Positions 33,829-40,926 of a stretch of DNA of 40,926 bases are shown here, in pieces. The notes beneath the pieces were generated by a model that was given only the letters and a program-made list of their open reading frames with translations, made no database searches and was not told the DNA's origin. The position numbers and the translations under genes were made by a program. This stretch comes from Halorubrum lipolyticum DSM 21995 (GTDB taxonomy: Archaea; Halobacteriota; Halobacteria; Halobacteriales; Haloferacaceae), in NCBI RefSeq assembly GCF_000337375.1, contig NZ_AOJG01000006.1, positions 76,020 through 116,945 on the forward strand, read 5' to 3'. The first letter of the stretch is position 1. Each line of letters starts with the position of its first letter.

Positions 33829-35112
33829 ATGACGGAGACCGTACTCCTGGTGGGGGGCGGCGGGCGCGAGCACGCGATCGCCCGCGCCGTCGCAGAGGAC
33901 TGCGCGCTGTACGCCTGCGCGAGCAACCGGAACCCGGGGATCCGCCGGCTCGCCGACGGCTTCGAGACGATCGACGAGACCGACGCCGCGGCGGTCGCCG
34001 ACTACGCGACCGAGGTGGGTGCGGACCTGGCCGTGATCGGGCCGGAGTCCGCGCTCGCGGCGGGCGTCGCCGACGCGCTCGACGACGCCGGCGTGTACGC
34101 GTTCGGGCCGCGGGCCGAGGAGGCGCGACTGGAGACTGACAAGGCGTACCAGCGCGAGTTCATGGACGAGGCCGACATCCCCGGCTGTCCGGACTACGCG
34201 GTGTTCGACGACATCGAGGCCGCCTGCGATCACATCGACGACTACGACGGCGACCTCGCGGTGAAGCCGGCCGGGCTCACGGGCGGCAAGGGCGTGAAGG
34301 TGATCGGCGATCAGGTGACCGCCGAGGGGGCCAAAGAATACCTCCGCGACTCCGACTACGAGCGCGTCGTGTTGGAAGAGCGGCTCGTCGGCGAGGAGTT
34401 CACGGTGCAGGCGTTCGTCGCGAACGGCGAGCTCCGCACCACGCCCGCGGTGCAGGACCACAAGCGCGCATACGAGGGCGACGAGGGACCGAACACCGGC
34501 GGGATGGGGTCGTACACCGCCACCGGCCTCTCGCTGCCGTTCATGGCCGAGGGCGACTACGACGCCGCCGTCGACGTGCTGGAGGCGGTCGTGGACGCGC
34601 TCCCCGACTACAAGGGCGTGCTCTACGGCCAGTTCATGCTCACGGACGCGGGTCCGAAGGTCGTCGAGTTCAACGCGCGCTTCGGCGACCCGGAAGCGAT
34701 GAACACGCTCCCCGTCTTAGAGACCCCCTTCCTCGACGTGCTCACGGCCGCTCGCGACGGAAACGACCTCCCCGAACTCGCCTTCTCCGGCGAGGCGACC
34801 GTCTGTAAGTACGCGGTCCCGGAGGGATACCCGACCGACCCCGACGCGGGCGCGAAGATCGCCGTCGACGAGGAGAGCGTCGGCGACGCGCTCCTCTACT
34901 ACGCCAGCGTCGACGAGCGCGAGGACGGCCTCTACACGACGACCTCGCGGTCGTTCGCCGTCGTCGGCCGCGGCGACTCTATCGCGGCCGCGGAGGCGCA
35001 GGCCGAGGACGCGCTCGCCGCCGCCGGCGACCGGGTCCGCATCCGCCACGACATCGGCACGGCCGACCTCGTCGAGCGCCGGATCGAGCACATGGCCGAG
35101 CTCCGACGCTGA
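33829..35112 (+). CDS. purD: Phosphoribosylamine-glycine ligase
   Basis: GAR synthetase, step two of purine synthesis, an ATP-grasp enzyme. The 427-residue protein opens with VLLVGGGGREHAI (N-terminal Rossmann domain), carries the ATP-grasp core KPAGLTGGKGVKV, QDHKRAYEGDEGPNTGGMGSYTATGLSL and FNARFGDPEAMNTL (metal-binding E/N set), and ends with the small C-terminal domain to residue 427, the usual length. It stands alone; purA is not adjacent but shares an upstream palindrome. It is divergent from the YyaL gene, and 46 bp downstream lies the left end of the IS6-like cassette. Confidence 0.98.
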   Translation: MTETVLLVGGGGREHAIARAVAEDCALYACASNRNPGIRRLADGFETIDETDAAAVADYATEVGADLAVIGPESALAAGVADALDDAGVYAFGPRAEEARLETDKAYQREFMDEADIPGCPDYAVFDDIEAACDHIDDYDGDLAVKPAGLTGGKGVKVIGDQVTAEGAKEYLRDSDYERVVLEERLVGEEFTVQAFVANGELRTTPAVQDHKRAYEGDEGPNTGGMGSYTATGLSLPFMAEGDYDAAVDVLEAVVDALPDYKGVLYGQFMLTDAGPKVVEFNARFGDPEAMNTLPVLETPFLDVLTAARDGNDLPELAFSGEATVCKYAVPEGYPTDPDAGAKIAVDEESVGDALLYYASVDEREDGLYTTTSRSFAVVGRGDSIAAAEAQAEDALAAAGDRVRIRHDIGTADLVERRIEHMAELRR

Positions 35113-35158
35113 GCTCGTCGCGGTCTTCGACCCGCGACCGGGAGCGACTCTTCTACTC

Positions 35159-35170
35159 GGCTCTGTTGAA
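35159..35170 (+). repeat. Left inverted end of the cassette
   Basis: GGCTCTGTTGAA, IS6-like terminal sequence, 46 bp after the purD stop. Confidence 0.65.
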
Positions 35171-35259
35171 TCAGGTGATGGCGGATTTCCGCAGGTGCGC
35201 TGAATAGAGGGCACAGACGTAGATAGAGAGTGCAGACCACGCGCTGTAACGGACGGCGG

Positions 35260-35709
35260 TCAGTCAAGATCGGAAGCCATACTGTCGAAGAGATCCGGCG
35301 ATATCGTCGTAAAGGTCACGTCGCCGTTGTCACGGAGGCGTATATAAAGGTGATTGCACGACACTAGCCAGGAATGCGTGAGCCTCTCGCCTTCGTAGCT
35401 GACAGTCGCGATCAACGAACGCATGTTCGGAAGCACATTCTTTCGATAAACGCCTTCCGGATGATCCCACGGTGGAGGCGAATCCTCGGCTGTCGGAACG
35501 TCGAACTCACTCGAGAACACGTCCCGCTCGAGAATCCCTGTCCGGATAGACAGTTGGAGGGATTGCGGAGTACTCCGGACGTTTTCGATGACGATACCGA
35601 ATCGAGAGAACGGAGAGCAGTCCGCCGCTGCGCTCGTTCGGGAAAGACAGCCGGCACTGACTGCAACTCCTCCCGCGGAGAACGTGCCGAGTAGCTCGCG
35701 CCGTTTCAT
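35260..35709 (-). CDS. Putative Tat-exported lipoprotein
   Basis: A 149-residue protein opening MKRRELLGTFSAGGVAVSAGC: twin arginines R3-R4, a hydrophobic stretch and a lipobox-like cysteine at C21, the haloarchaeal pattern for a Tat-exported lipoprotein held on the outer face of the membrane. The mature part is a beta-rich, mildly acidic domain (FGIVIENVRSTPQSLQLSIRTG ... TVSYEGERLTHSWLVSCNHLYIRLRDNGD) resembling an immunoglobulin-like or carbohydrate-binding fold; I do not recognise the family. Codon use is AT-richer than the neighbours. It lies inside the IS6-like cassette. Confidence 0.75.
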   Translation of the reverse strand: MKRRELLGTFSAGGVAVSAGCLSRTSAAADCSPFSRFGIVIENVRSTPQSLQLSIRTGILERDVFSSEFDVPTAEDSPPPWDHPEGVYRKNVLPNMRSLIATVSYEGERLTHSWLVSCNHLYIRLRDNGDVTFTTISPDLFDSMASDLD

Positions 35710-35840
35710 ACGCTATCGGTTGAATCGCTCACAAAAAGGTGTTCGCTAACGTCAAACCGCGAATCTGGCACAGAGCTCCCTTCAGATTCGATCAGATCGG
35801 TCACGATAAGATTATTTCTTCTGAGTTGTTTGGAACGCGT

Positions 35841-36053
35841 ATGGCCGAGGACGAGGGTACGTTGAATAACGAATTCATAATCCTCGGAATATTCTGCGGG
35901 CTAACGTTCGTAAATCCGTATTTCGGTATCTATGAGTACCTTGCCGATTGGCTCGTGCTTCTCATAATCGCCGTCGTTGTCATTACACTCACGTCCATAT
36001 ATGTCAAATTAATGGGGGAGACTTCCAGTGAGTACGACTGGGACTCGTTTTGA
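35841..36053 (+). CDS. Small two-helix membrane protein in the cassette
   Basis: A 70-residue protein with two helices (about 11-27, IILGIFCGLTFVNPYFG, and 31-50, LADWLVLLIIAVVVITLTSIY) and polar ends, MAEDEGTLNNEF and MGETSSEYDWDSF. No recognised family. The start is set at 35841 because an AT-rich TATA-like TAAGATTATTT lies about 30 nt upstream; the longer frame to 35739 is not supported. The low G+C of this gene and its promoter are unlike the genome background, consistent with acquisition. Confidence 0.65.
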   Translation: MAEDEGTLNNEFIILGIFCGLTFVNPYFGIYEYLADWLVLLIIAVVVITLTSIYVKLMGETSSEYDWDSF

Positions 36054-36125
36054 GAACGTAACGCAGTTCCCGTGCTGACTACGCCCTCGATGTTCAGTAC
36101 GCGTTTCCTATCAGTCCCTGTGGGT

Positions 36126-36137
36126 TTCAACAGACCC
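36126..36137 (-). repeat. Right inverted end of the cassette
   Basis: TTCAACAGACCC on the plus strand, the inverted partner of 35159-35170. It abuts TTTTATTC, which is also the TATA element of the next gene. Confidence 0.65.
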
Positions 36138-36145
36138 TTTTATTC
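36138..36145 (+). promoter_or_regulatory. TATA element of the acyltransferase, doubling as cassette target copy
   Basis: TTTTATTC, centred about 26 nt upstream of the GTG at 36167. It is the octamer that resembles the sequence left of the cassette, so it may be a target-site copy kept because the gene needs it. Confidence 0.5.
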
Positions 36146-36166
36146 CCGCCGCCCGAACGGAGCGAC

Positions 36167-36745
36167 GTGACACGCGACGACGCGAACGCGACGCGCGACG
36201 ATACCGACCCGCCCCGAAGCGACGGCCTCGACCACTTCCCGACGCGCGGGCCGCGCAACTCCCTGTGGTCGTGGCCCGACGCGAAGTCGCCGCTCGCGGT
36301 CGTCCGCAACTACGTCGTCATCGTCCTCGCGCGGATCTGTCCGAGCCTCCGGCTGAAGAACTGGCTGTTGCGCCGGATCGGCGTGGCCGTCGGCGCCGGC
36401 GTCTCGTGGGGGTTGGAGTCGACCCCGGACGTGTTCTGGCCCGAGCGGATCACGGTCGGTAACGACGCCATCATCGGCTACGACGCCACGCTGCTCTGCC
36501 ACGAGTTCCTCCAGGACGAGTACCGGCTCGGGGACGTGGTCGTCGAGGACCGCGCGATGATCGGCGCGGGCGCGGTCGTCCTCCCGGGCGTCACGATCGG
36601 CGAGGGCGCGCGCGTCGCCGCCAACTCGCTCGTCGCCGAGGACGTGCCGCCCGGGACGACGGCCGCCGGCGTGCCGGCCGAGGTCGTCTCGCGGGCGGGC
36701 GCAGTGGACGAAGAGGGCGGTGAGACGGACGTAGACGACGACTAA
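36167..36745 (+). CDS. Hexapeptide-repeat acyltransferase
   Basis: A 192-residue left-handed beta-helix protein. The hexapeptide repeats ITVGNDAIIGYDATL and VVVEDRAMIGAGAVVLPGVTIGEGARVAANSLV are typical of O-acetyltransferases (maltose/galactoside type), which move acetyl from acetyl-CoA to a sugar or similar acceptor as trimers. The helical N-terminus (NYVVIVLARICPSLRLKNWLLRRIGV) may contact the membrane. GTG is the start because the TATA element is 26 nt upstream; no upstream ATG is in frame. The catalytic His (CHEFL) is present. Substrate unknown. Confidence 0.88.
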   Translation: MTRDDANATRDDTDPPRSDGLDHFPTRGPRNSLWSWPDAKSPLAVVRNYVVIVLARICPSLRLKNWLLRRIGVAVGAGVSWGLESTPDVFWPERITVGNDAIIGYDATLLCHEFLQDEYRLGDVVVEDRAMIGAGAVVLPGVTIGEGARVAANSLVAEDVPPGTTAAGVPAEVVSRAGAVDEEGGETDVDDD

Positions 36746-36759
36746 GGAGCGTCTCAGGC

Positions 36760-37125
36760 CTACTTCTCGGCGTCGTCCGCTGACTCGTCGGCGTCGCTTT
36801 CGGCGTCGTCGCTTTCGGCGTCGTCGCTTTCGACGCTTCCGGTGTCCCCGCCGTGGGCGTCGGCCGCGGCCACCGCCTCGGCGTCGGTGATGTGCGCCTC
36901 GGTGCTCACGCTCTCGAGGTCGACGCCGACTTCGGTCGCGACCGCGTCGAGGACGGCCCGCTGTTCGGCCATCTCGTTTTCGAGCCGCTGGACGCGCTCG
37001 GAGGTGTCGAGCACGGTCGTCTGCGTCTCCTCGACCTCGCTGCGGAGCTCGTTGATCTTCTGGTACGTGCGCTCCGCCCGGTCGGCGAGCGTCTGGATCT
37101 TCTTCGCCGTGTCCCCGAATCCCAT
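36760..37125 (-). CDS. DUF5798 coiled-coil protein
   Basis: A 121-residue protein. Residues 1-75 (MGFGDTAKKIQTLADRAERTYQKINELRSEVEETQTTVLDTSERVQRLENEMAEQRAVLDAVATEVGVD) form one long coiled coil and match the haloarchaeal DUF5798 family. The C-terminus is an acidic Ser/Asp/Glu/Ala tail made partly by a 15-nt tandem repeat (36791-36835). Function unknown; such short coiled coils may act as scaffolds. Convergent with the acyltransferase and divergent from surE. Confidence 0.85.
   Translation of the reverse strand: MGFGDTAKKIQTLADRAERTYQKINELRSEVEETQTTVLDTSERVQRLENEMAEQRAVLDAVATEVGVDLESVSTEAHITDAEAVAAADAHGGDTGSVESDDAESDDAESDADESADDAEK
36791..36835 (-). repeat. 15-nt repeat coding the acidic tail of the DUF5798 protein
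   Basis: Three units of about tcgtcgctttcggcg, encoding repeated ESDDA. The last unit differs at one or two bases. Confidence 0.8.
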
Positions 37126-37261
37126 ACGGGCCGATCGAATCCGAGATACGTGGGCCTTTCCGTTCGGCGCGGCGGGACCACGTTCGACCGCCGACGGTCG
37201 GCCTCGCGTCGCACCGCGCCGGCGACGGTGGACTTTTGACCGAACCGCCCGACGTGACTCT

Positions 37262-38083
37262 ATGAGCGTCGAACGCGTCCTGTTGACGAACGACGACGGG
37301 ATCGACGCCGCCGGGCTCAGAGCGCTCTACGACGCGCTCGACGCCGACTACGACGTGGTGGCGGTCGCCCCGACCGAGGACCGGTCGTCGGCGGGGCGCA
37401 CCCTCTCGGAGGACGTCGGGATCGCCGACCACGAGCTCGGGTACGCCGTCGACGGCACTCCGGTCGACTGCGTCGTCGCGGGGCTCGACGCCCTGATCCC
37501 CGACGCCGACGTCGTGGTCGCGGGCTGTAACGAGGGGGCGAACCTCGGCGCGTACACCCTCGGGCGCTCGGGGACCGTCTCCGCCGCGGTCGAGGCCGCC
37601 TTCTTCGACGTGCCCGCGGTGGCGACCTCCATGTACGTCCCCGGCGGAGAGGACTGGTGGAAGCGGGAGCTGCGGTCGGCGGAGTTCGCGAACGCGACCC
37701 GCGCGACCCGGTACCTCGTCGCGGAGGCGACCGCGTCGGGCGCGTTCGACCGCGTCGACTACCTCAACGTCAACGCCCCGATCGCGGACGCGGACGAGGG
37801 GGGCGAGGGCGACGCGCCGGCGCCGATGCGCGTCACGTCGCCCTCGCCGTGGTACGGGATGGAGGCGGCACACGACGGGAACGGCCGCGTGCGCTTCTCG
37901 GACCCCATCTGGGGGAAGATGAACGCCGGCGACGTGCCCGACCCGATCGGCACCGACCGTCGAGCGGTCGTCGACGGCGAGGTGTCCGTCTCGCCGCTGT
38001 CGGTGCCGCACGCGGCCGAGCCGGACGCGGGGCTCGACGAGCTGGCGGCGGCGTACGGGCGCGCGACCGAGAACGTCCGGTGA
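37262..38083 (+). CDS. surE: 5'/3'-nucleotidase SurE
   Basis: A 273-residue metal-dependent nucleotidase that removes phosphate from nucleoside monophosphates. The metal site LLTNDDGI (7-14, D11/D12), S42/S43 in EDRSSAGRTLS and N90 in AGCNEGANLG all fit the family. The C-terminal half is the usual oligomerisation region. The ATG at 37262 is preferred over much longer in-frame extensions that run antisense through the DUF5798 gene. CTTTTGAC about 26 nt upstream could be its TATA element. Confidence 0.95.
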   Translation: MSVERVLLTNDDGIDAAGLRALYDALDADYDVVAVAPTEDRSSAGRTLSEDVGIADHELGYAVDGTPVDCVVAGLDALIPDADVVVAGCNEGANLGAYTLGRSGTVSAAVEAAFFDVPAVATSMYVPGGEDWWKRELRSAEFANATRATRYLVAEATASGAFDRVDYLNVNAPIADADEGGEGDAPAPMRVTSPSPWYGMEAAHDGNGRVRFSDPIWGKMNAGDVPDPIGTDRRAVVDGEVSVSPLSVPHAAEPDAGLDELAAAYGRATENVR

Positions 38084-38126
38084 CCGCCCGCTCCGAGTGT
38101 ACGTTCGGTGATCGCCCGATCCGAGC

Positions 38127-38813
38127 CTACTCCTCGTCGGCGCTGACGGTGACCTTCGCCTCGCTGACCACGCGGTCGCCCATCTCGTAGCCGGGCTCGT
38201 ACACCTCGTGGACCGTCCCCTCGGGCTGGTCGCTCTCGACCCGGAGCATCACCTGATGGCGGGCCGGGTCGACCGCCTCACCGGGGTCGGGGTCGATGGG
38301 CTCGACGCCCTCGTCGGCGAGGACCTCGTCGAACTTCTCCAGCGTCGACTCGACGCCCGGGCGGAGGTCGCTCCCGGCCTCCTGGTCGAGCGCGCGCAGG
38401 AGGTCGTTTCGGACCGGCGTGATGCGCTCGACGAGCGCCTCCGAGGCGCGCTCGCGGATCTCCTCCTGCTTGCGCTTGGCGCGCTGCTTGTAGTTGCTGA
38501 AGTCGGCCTTGACGCGGGCGAGCTTGCTCGTCAGCTCCTCTACCTCCTCTTCTGTCTCGAGCAGTTCGTCGCGCGTCTCGTCGAGCTCGGCCTCCAGCGC
38601 CGCGACCTCTCGGGCGAGCGCCTCGTCGTGCTCCGCGACTTCGGCGGCCAGTGCCTCGCGGTCGGCGGCTCCGCGGCCCGCTCCGTCCGCGTCGGTCGAC
38701 TCGCCGGTCGGTTCCTCGGCGGTCGCGTCCGCGGTGCCGTTCGTCCGCGCCGCGTCGGCCGCGGCGTCGTCGGGGGACTCGACCTCGACGTCGACGGCGT
38801 CGTCGTCGCTCAT
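38127..38813 (-). CDS. grpE: GrpE nucleotide-exchange factor
   Basis: Co-chaperone that releases ADP from DnaK. The 228-residue protein has an acidic disordered head (1-50), the long coiled-coil (about 60-130, EALAREVAALEAELDETRDELLETEEEVEELTSKLARVKADFSNYKQRAKRKQEEI), a helical bundle (RITPVRNDLLRALDQ) and the beta-wing (VDPARHQVMLRVESDQPEGTVHEVYEPGYEMGDRVVSEAKVTVS). The start at 38813 rather than 38840 is supported by a TATA-like GCTTATGC 28 nt upstream. dnaK is not adjacent in this window. Confidence 0.96.
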   Translation of the reverse strand: MSDDDAVDVEVESPDDAAADAARTNGTADATAEEPTGESTDADGAGRGAADREALAAEVAEHDEALAREVAALEAELDETRDELLETEEEVEELTSKLARVKADFSNYKQRAKRKQEEIRERASEALVERITPVRNDLLRALDQEAGSDLRPGVESTLEKFDEVLADEGVEPIDPDPGEAVDPARHQVMLRVESDQPEGTVHEVYEPGYEMGDRVVSEAKVTVSADEE

Positions 38814-38950
38814 GTCCGATCGAAGTCGGTCGGCGGGCATAAGCGTTGCAGAACGCGGTCGCGAGCGATGGCGCGGGAGTCGCAGCGGCGGTGCAGAGGC
38901 AGCCGACCTCGACCGGATTTATGAAGCTCCCACCCGACCACACGATCCGT

Positions 38951-39913
38951 ATGCCAGTCCGTCCCTCGACCTTCTCGATCGTCGCGCGCGACCCGGAGAC
39001 CGACGCCGTCGGCGTCGCGGTCCAGTCGAAGTTCGTCGGCGTCGGCGCCGTCGTCCCGTTCGCGAGCGCGGACGCCGGCGCGGTCGCGACGCAGAGCTAC
39101 GCCAACGTCGCCTACGGCCCCGACGGCCTCGACCTCCTGCGCGAGGGTCACGACGCCGCCGAGGTCGTCGAGCGGCTCACCGAAAGCGACGACGAGGCCC
39201 CCTCGCGACAGGTGGGCGTCGTCGGCACCGACGGCTCGGTGGCGGCGTTCACCGGCGAGGACTGTCACGACCACGCCGGCGACCTGCAGGGCGAGGGCTA
39301 CACCGTGCAGGGCAACATCCTGGAGAACGCCGAGACGCTCACCGCGATGGCCGAGGCGTTCGAGGAGACGGAGGGCGGGCTCCCGGAGCGGCTGATCGCG
39401 GCGCTCCACGCCGGCAACGAGGCCGGCGGCGACAAGCGCGGCGAGCAGGCCGCGGCGCTGTACGTCGCCAAGCCCGAGGGCGGGTACGACGGGCGCAACG
39501 ACCGGTGGGTCGACGTGCGCGTCGACGACCACGAGGCTCCGATCGACGAGCTCGAGCGGGTGTTCAAGCTGTACGACGTGACCCTGCTGGAGCGCGAGAC
39601 GCCGGAGGGCACCCGAGAGCTCACGGGCGAGACGGCCGCGGCGGTGTCGGCGACGCTCGCGGACCTCGGGTTCCTCGACGGGACCGAGAGCGCCGCCGAC
39701 GACGCGGTCGACGCGGACGACGGTTCGGTGTCGTTCGGCGAGGCCGAGCGCGAGGCCCTCGAGACGTTCCGCGGGATGAACAACTTCGAGAACCACCCGG
39801 TCGCCGTGCTCGAGGACGCGCTCGCCCGCGGGTGGGACGCCGCCGAAGGCGAGGGAGAAGACCGCCTCGTCGACGCGGTGTGGCACGGGCTCTCGCGGCT
39901 CGACCGGAAGTGA
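38951..39913 (+). CDS. DUF1028 family protein
   Basis: A 320-residue protein. The N-terminal two thirds match DUF1028, an Ntn-hydrolase-like family: MPVRPSTFSIVARDPETDAVGVAVQSKFVGVGAVVPFASADAGAVATQSYANVAYGP, and the C-terminal third (VDVRVDDHEAPIDELERVFKLYDVTL ...) is the peptidoglycan-binding-like extension common in archaeal members. Biochemical function is unknown. The ATG at 38951 follows a GATTTATG element by about 31 nt; an in-frame ATG at 38921 would be too close. Divergent from grpE and upstream of menD. Confidence 0.9.
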   Translation: MPVRPSTFSIVARDPETDAVGVAVQSKFVGVGAVVPFASADAGAVATQSYANVAYGPDGLDLLREGHDAAEVVERLTESDDEAPSRQVGVVGTDGSVAAFTGEDCHDHAGDLQGEGYTVQGNILENAETLTAMAEAFEETEGGLPERLIAALHAGNEAGGDKRGEQAAALYVAKPEGGYDGRNDRWVDVRVDDHEAPIDELERVFKLYDVTLLERETPEGTRELTGETAAAVSATLADLGFLDGTESAADDAVDADDGSVSFGEAEREALETFRGMNNFENHPVAVLEDALARGWDAAEGEGEDRLVDAVWHGLSRLDRK

Positions 39914-39965
39914 GGTCGGTGGCAAGACGAGTGGAGCCGAACCGCGCCGCGCCCGACTCTCGGGA

Positions 39966-39974
39966 GTATTTAAA
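39966..39974 (+). promoter_or_regulatory. TATA box of menD
   Basis: GTATTTAAA, centred about 27 nt upstream of the ATG at 39997; one of the best TATA matches in the window. Confidence 0.6.
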
Positions 39975-39996
39975 TCGCGACCCCCAACCGGTCGTT

Positions 39997-40889
39997 ATGA
40001 CCGCGCCGAACCGGAACACGCTGTGGGCGCGCGCCCTCGTCGACGAGCTCGTCGCCGCGGGCGTCGACGCCGTCGTGGCCTCGCCCGGGAGCCGCTCGAC
40101 GCCGCTGACGGTTGCCGCCGCGCGCAGCGACGACCTGCGCGTCTTCTCCCAGTTGGACGAGCGCTCGGCCGCCTACTTCGCGCTGGGCCGCGCGCGTCGG
40201 ACCGGGACGGTGACGCCGCTGATCTGCACCTCCGGCACCGCCGCCGCCAACTACCACCCCGCCGTGATGGAGGCGAGCGAGGCCCGCGTCCCCCTGCTCG
40301 CGCTCACGGCCGACCGACCGCCGGAGCTGCGCGACTCGGGCGCCAACCAGACCGCCGACCAGGAGAAGCTGTACGGCGACGCCGTCCGGTTTTATAAAGA
40401 CCTGCCGGAGCCCGCGCCGAACGACCGCGCGCTCCGCTCGCTGCGGACCACCGTCGCCCGCGCCGTCGGGACCGCCGAGGGCGCCGACCCCGGACCGGTC
40501 CACCTCAACGTCCCGTTTAAGAAGCCGCTGGAGCCGACTCGGGTCCCCGACGACGTGCCCGCCGACCTCGATCAGGTCGCCGAGCGCGGCCGCGACGGCC
40601 CCTACGTCGACGTGACGCCCGGGTCGCCCGAGCCGGGCGACGAGGCGCTCCAGCGGCTCGCCAACGAGCTGTCGACGACCGACCGCGGACTGATCGTCGC
40701 CGGGCCGGCGGACCCGCCGGGGCTCGACGCCGAGGCCGTCACGGCGCTGTCGCACGCGACGGGGTTCCCGGTCCTCGCCGACCCGCTCTCCGGCGTCCGG
40801 TTCGGCGGCCACACCCGGGTCGCTCCCGTGATCGGCGCTTACGACGCGTACCTCTCGGCGGCGGTTGCAGGTGAGTCTCATAGCTGGAC
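39997..40889 (+). CDS. menD: MenD (SEPHCHC synthase), N-terminal part
   Basis: Catalyses the second committed step of menaquinone synthesis (isochorismate + 2-oxoglutarate, thiamine-diphosphate dependent). About 298 of about 590 residues are present. MTAPNRNTLWARALVDELVAAGVDAVVASPGSRSTPLTVAAA and LDERSAAYFALGRARRTGT (the glutamate of ERS is the ThDP-activating residue), then TSGTAAANYHPAVMEA, are typical. The authentic sequence ends at or before 40889, where the adapter begins; codons from about 40864 on (gtt, gca, ggt, tct, cat) do not fit either the genome or the family, so the last roughly 25 bases may be a chimeric join. Confidence 0.93.
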
Positions 40890-40926
40890 CTGTCTCTTAT
40901 ACACATCTCTGAGCGGGCTGGCCAGG
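40890..40926. other. Nextera adapter with 454-type tail (artifact)
   Basis: CTGTCTCTTATACACATCT (40890-40908) is the reverse complement of the Nextera mosaic end; the following 18 bases match, apart from about one base, the reverse complement of the 454 B primer tail used in early Nextera kits. Not genomic. Confidence 0.97.

Larger units (their letters stand above)
35159..36137. mobile_element. 979-bp cassette with IS6-like inverted ends and no transposase
   Basis: Left end GGCTCTGTTGAA (35159-35170) and right end, read inward, GGGTCTGTTGAA (36137-36126) match at 11 of 12 bases and resemble IS6-family termini (IS26 begins GGCACTGTTGCAAA). Similarity resumes inside both ends: CTGAA and GAGGGC occur about 41-55 bases inward on each side. 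Flanking octamers ttctactc (35151-35158) and ttttattc (36138-36145) agree at 6 of 8, as an old 8-bp target duplication would. Inside are a lipoprotein gene and a 2-TM gene with lower G+C than the surroundings; no transposase is present. Most likely a non-autonomous IS6-type cassette or a remnant. Confidence 0.65.

Overview
This 40.9-kb window is a contig from a halophilic archaeon (Halobacteria), probably Halorubrum or a close relative. The lineage rests on high G+C with GC-rich third codon positions, very acidic proteins, TATA boxes 25-31 nt upstream of leaderless start codons, and haloarchaeal families such as a long Top6B, Bat-type HTH-10 and DUF5798. The genus is an inference. Both contig ends are sequencing adapter: bases 1-18 and 40890-40926 are Nextera mosaic-end sequence and are not genomic. 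The genes at both edges are therefore truncated.

Layout. (1) 19-7450: C-terminal fragment of an unrecognised protein, an 11-bp periodic repeat array, a winged-helix regulator divergent from purA, a membrane protein, an aldo/keto reductase, an overlapping Lrp/AsnC regulator-aminotransferase pair, and an SDR. (2) 7620-14535: top6B-top6A (topoisomerase VI), a CDGSH Fe-S protein divergent from msrB, a histidine kinase, an acyl-CoA dehydrogenase and a cold-shock protein. (3) 14697-24937: an NAD-binding epimerase-like gene, then nine and a half kilobases transcribed leftward that look like an acetate module: acs2, a DUF2061 membrane protein, an integrase-like/GAF/BAT/HTH-10 regulator, acs, a two-subunit sodium:solute symporter (DUF4212 + SSS), a UspA protein and a 2-TM protein. 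(4) 25058-33700: hflX with a frame-disturbed DUF2209-like neighbour, an enolase-superfamily sugar-acid dehydratase followed by three tandem hairpins, a TRAM protein, a geranylgeranyl-reductase-type flavoprotein, a HAD hydrolase and a YyaL/DUF255 protein. (5) 33829-40889: purD, a low-GC cassette bounded by IS6-like inverted ends, a hexapeptide acyltransferase, a DUF5798 coiled coil, surE, grpE, a DUF1028 protein and truncated menD.

Most genes are ordinary chromosomal housekeeping. The points most worth a second look are: the 979-bp cassette at 35159-36137 (IS6-like ends, imperfect 8-bp flanking duplication, two cargo genes, no transposase); a CACGnnCGTG palindrome at the same distance upstream of both purA and purD; a 90-bp patch of foreign codon usage in the ATP-binding motif of top6B; the 11-bp phased array at 770-890; the integrase-like/Bat fusion regulator between two acs genes; and three hairpins with compensating stem changes at the end of the dehydratase gene.

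No gene-free gap exceeds 300 bases. I found no tRNA, rRNA, CRISPR array or transposase gene.
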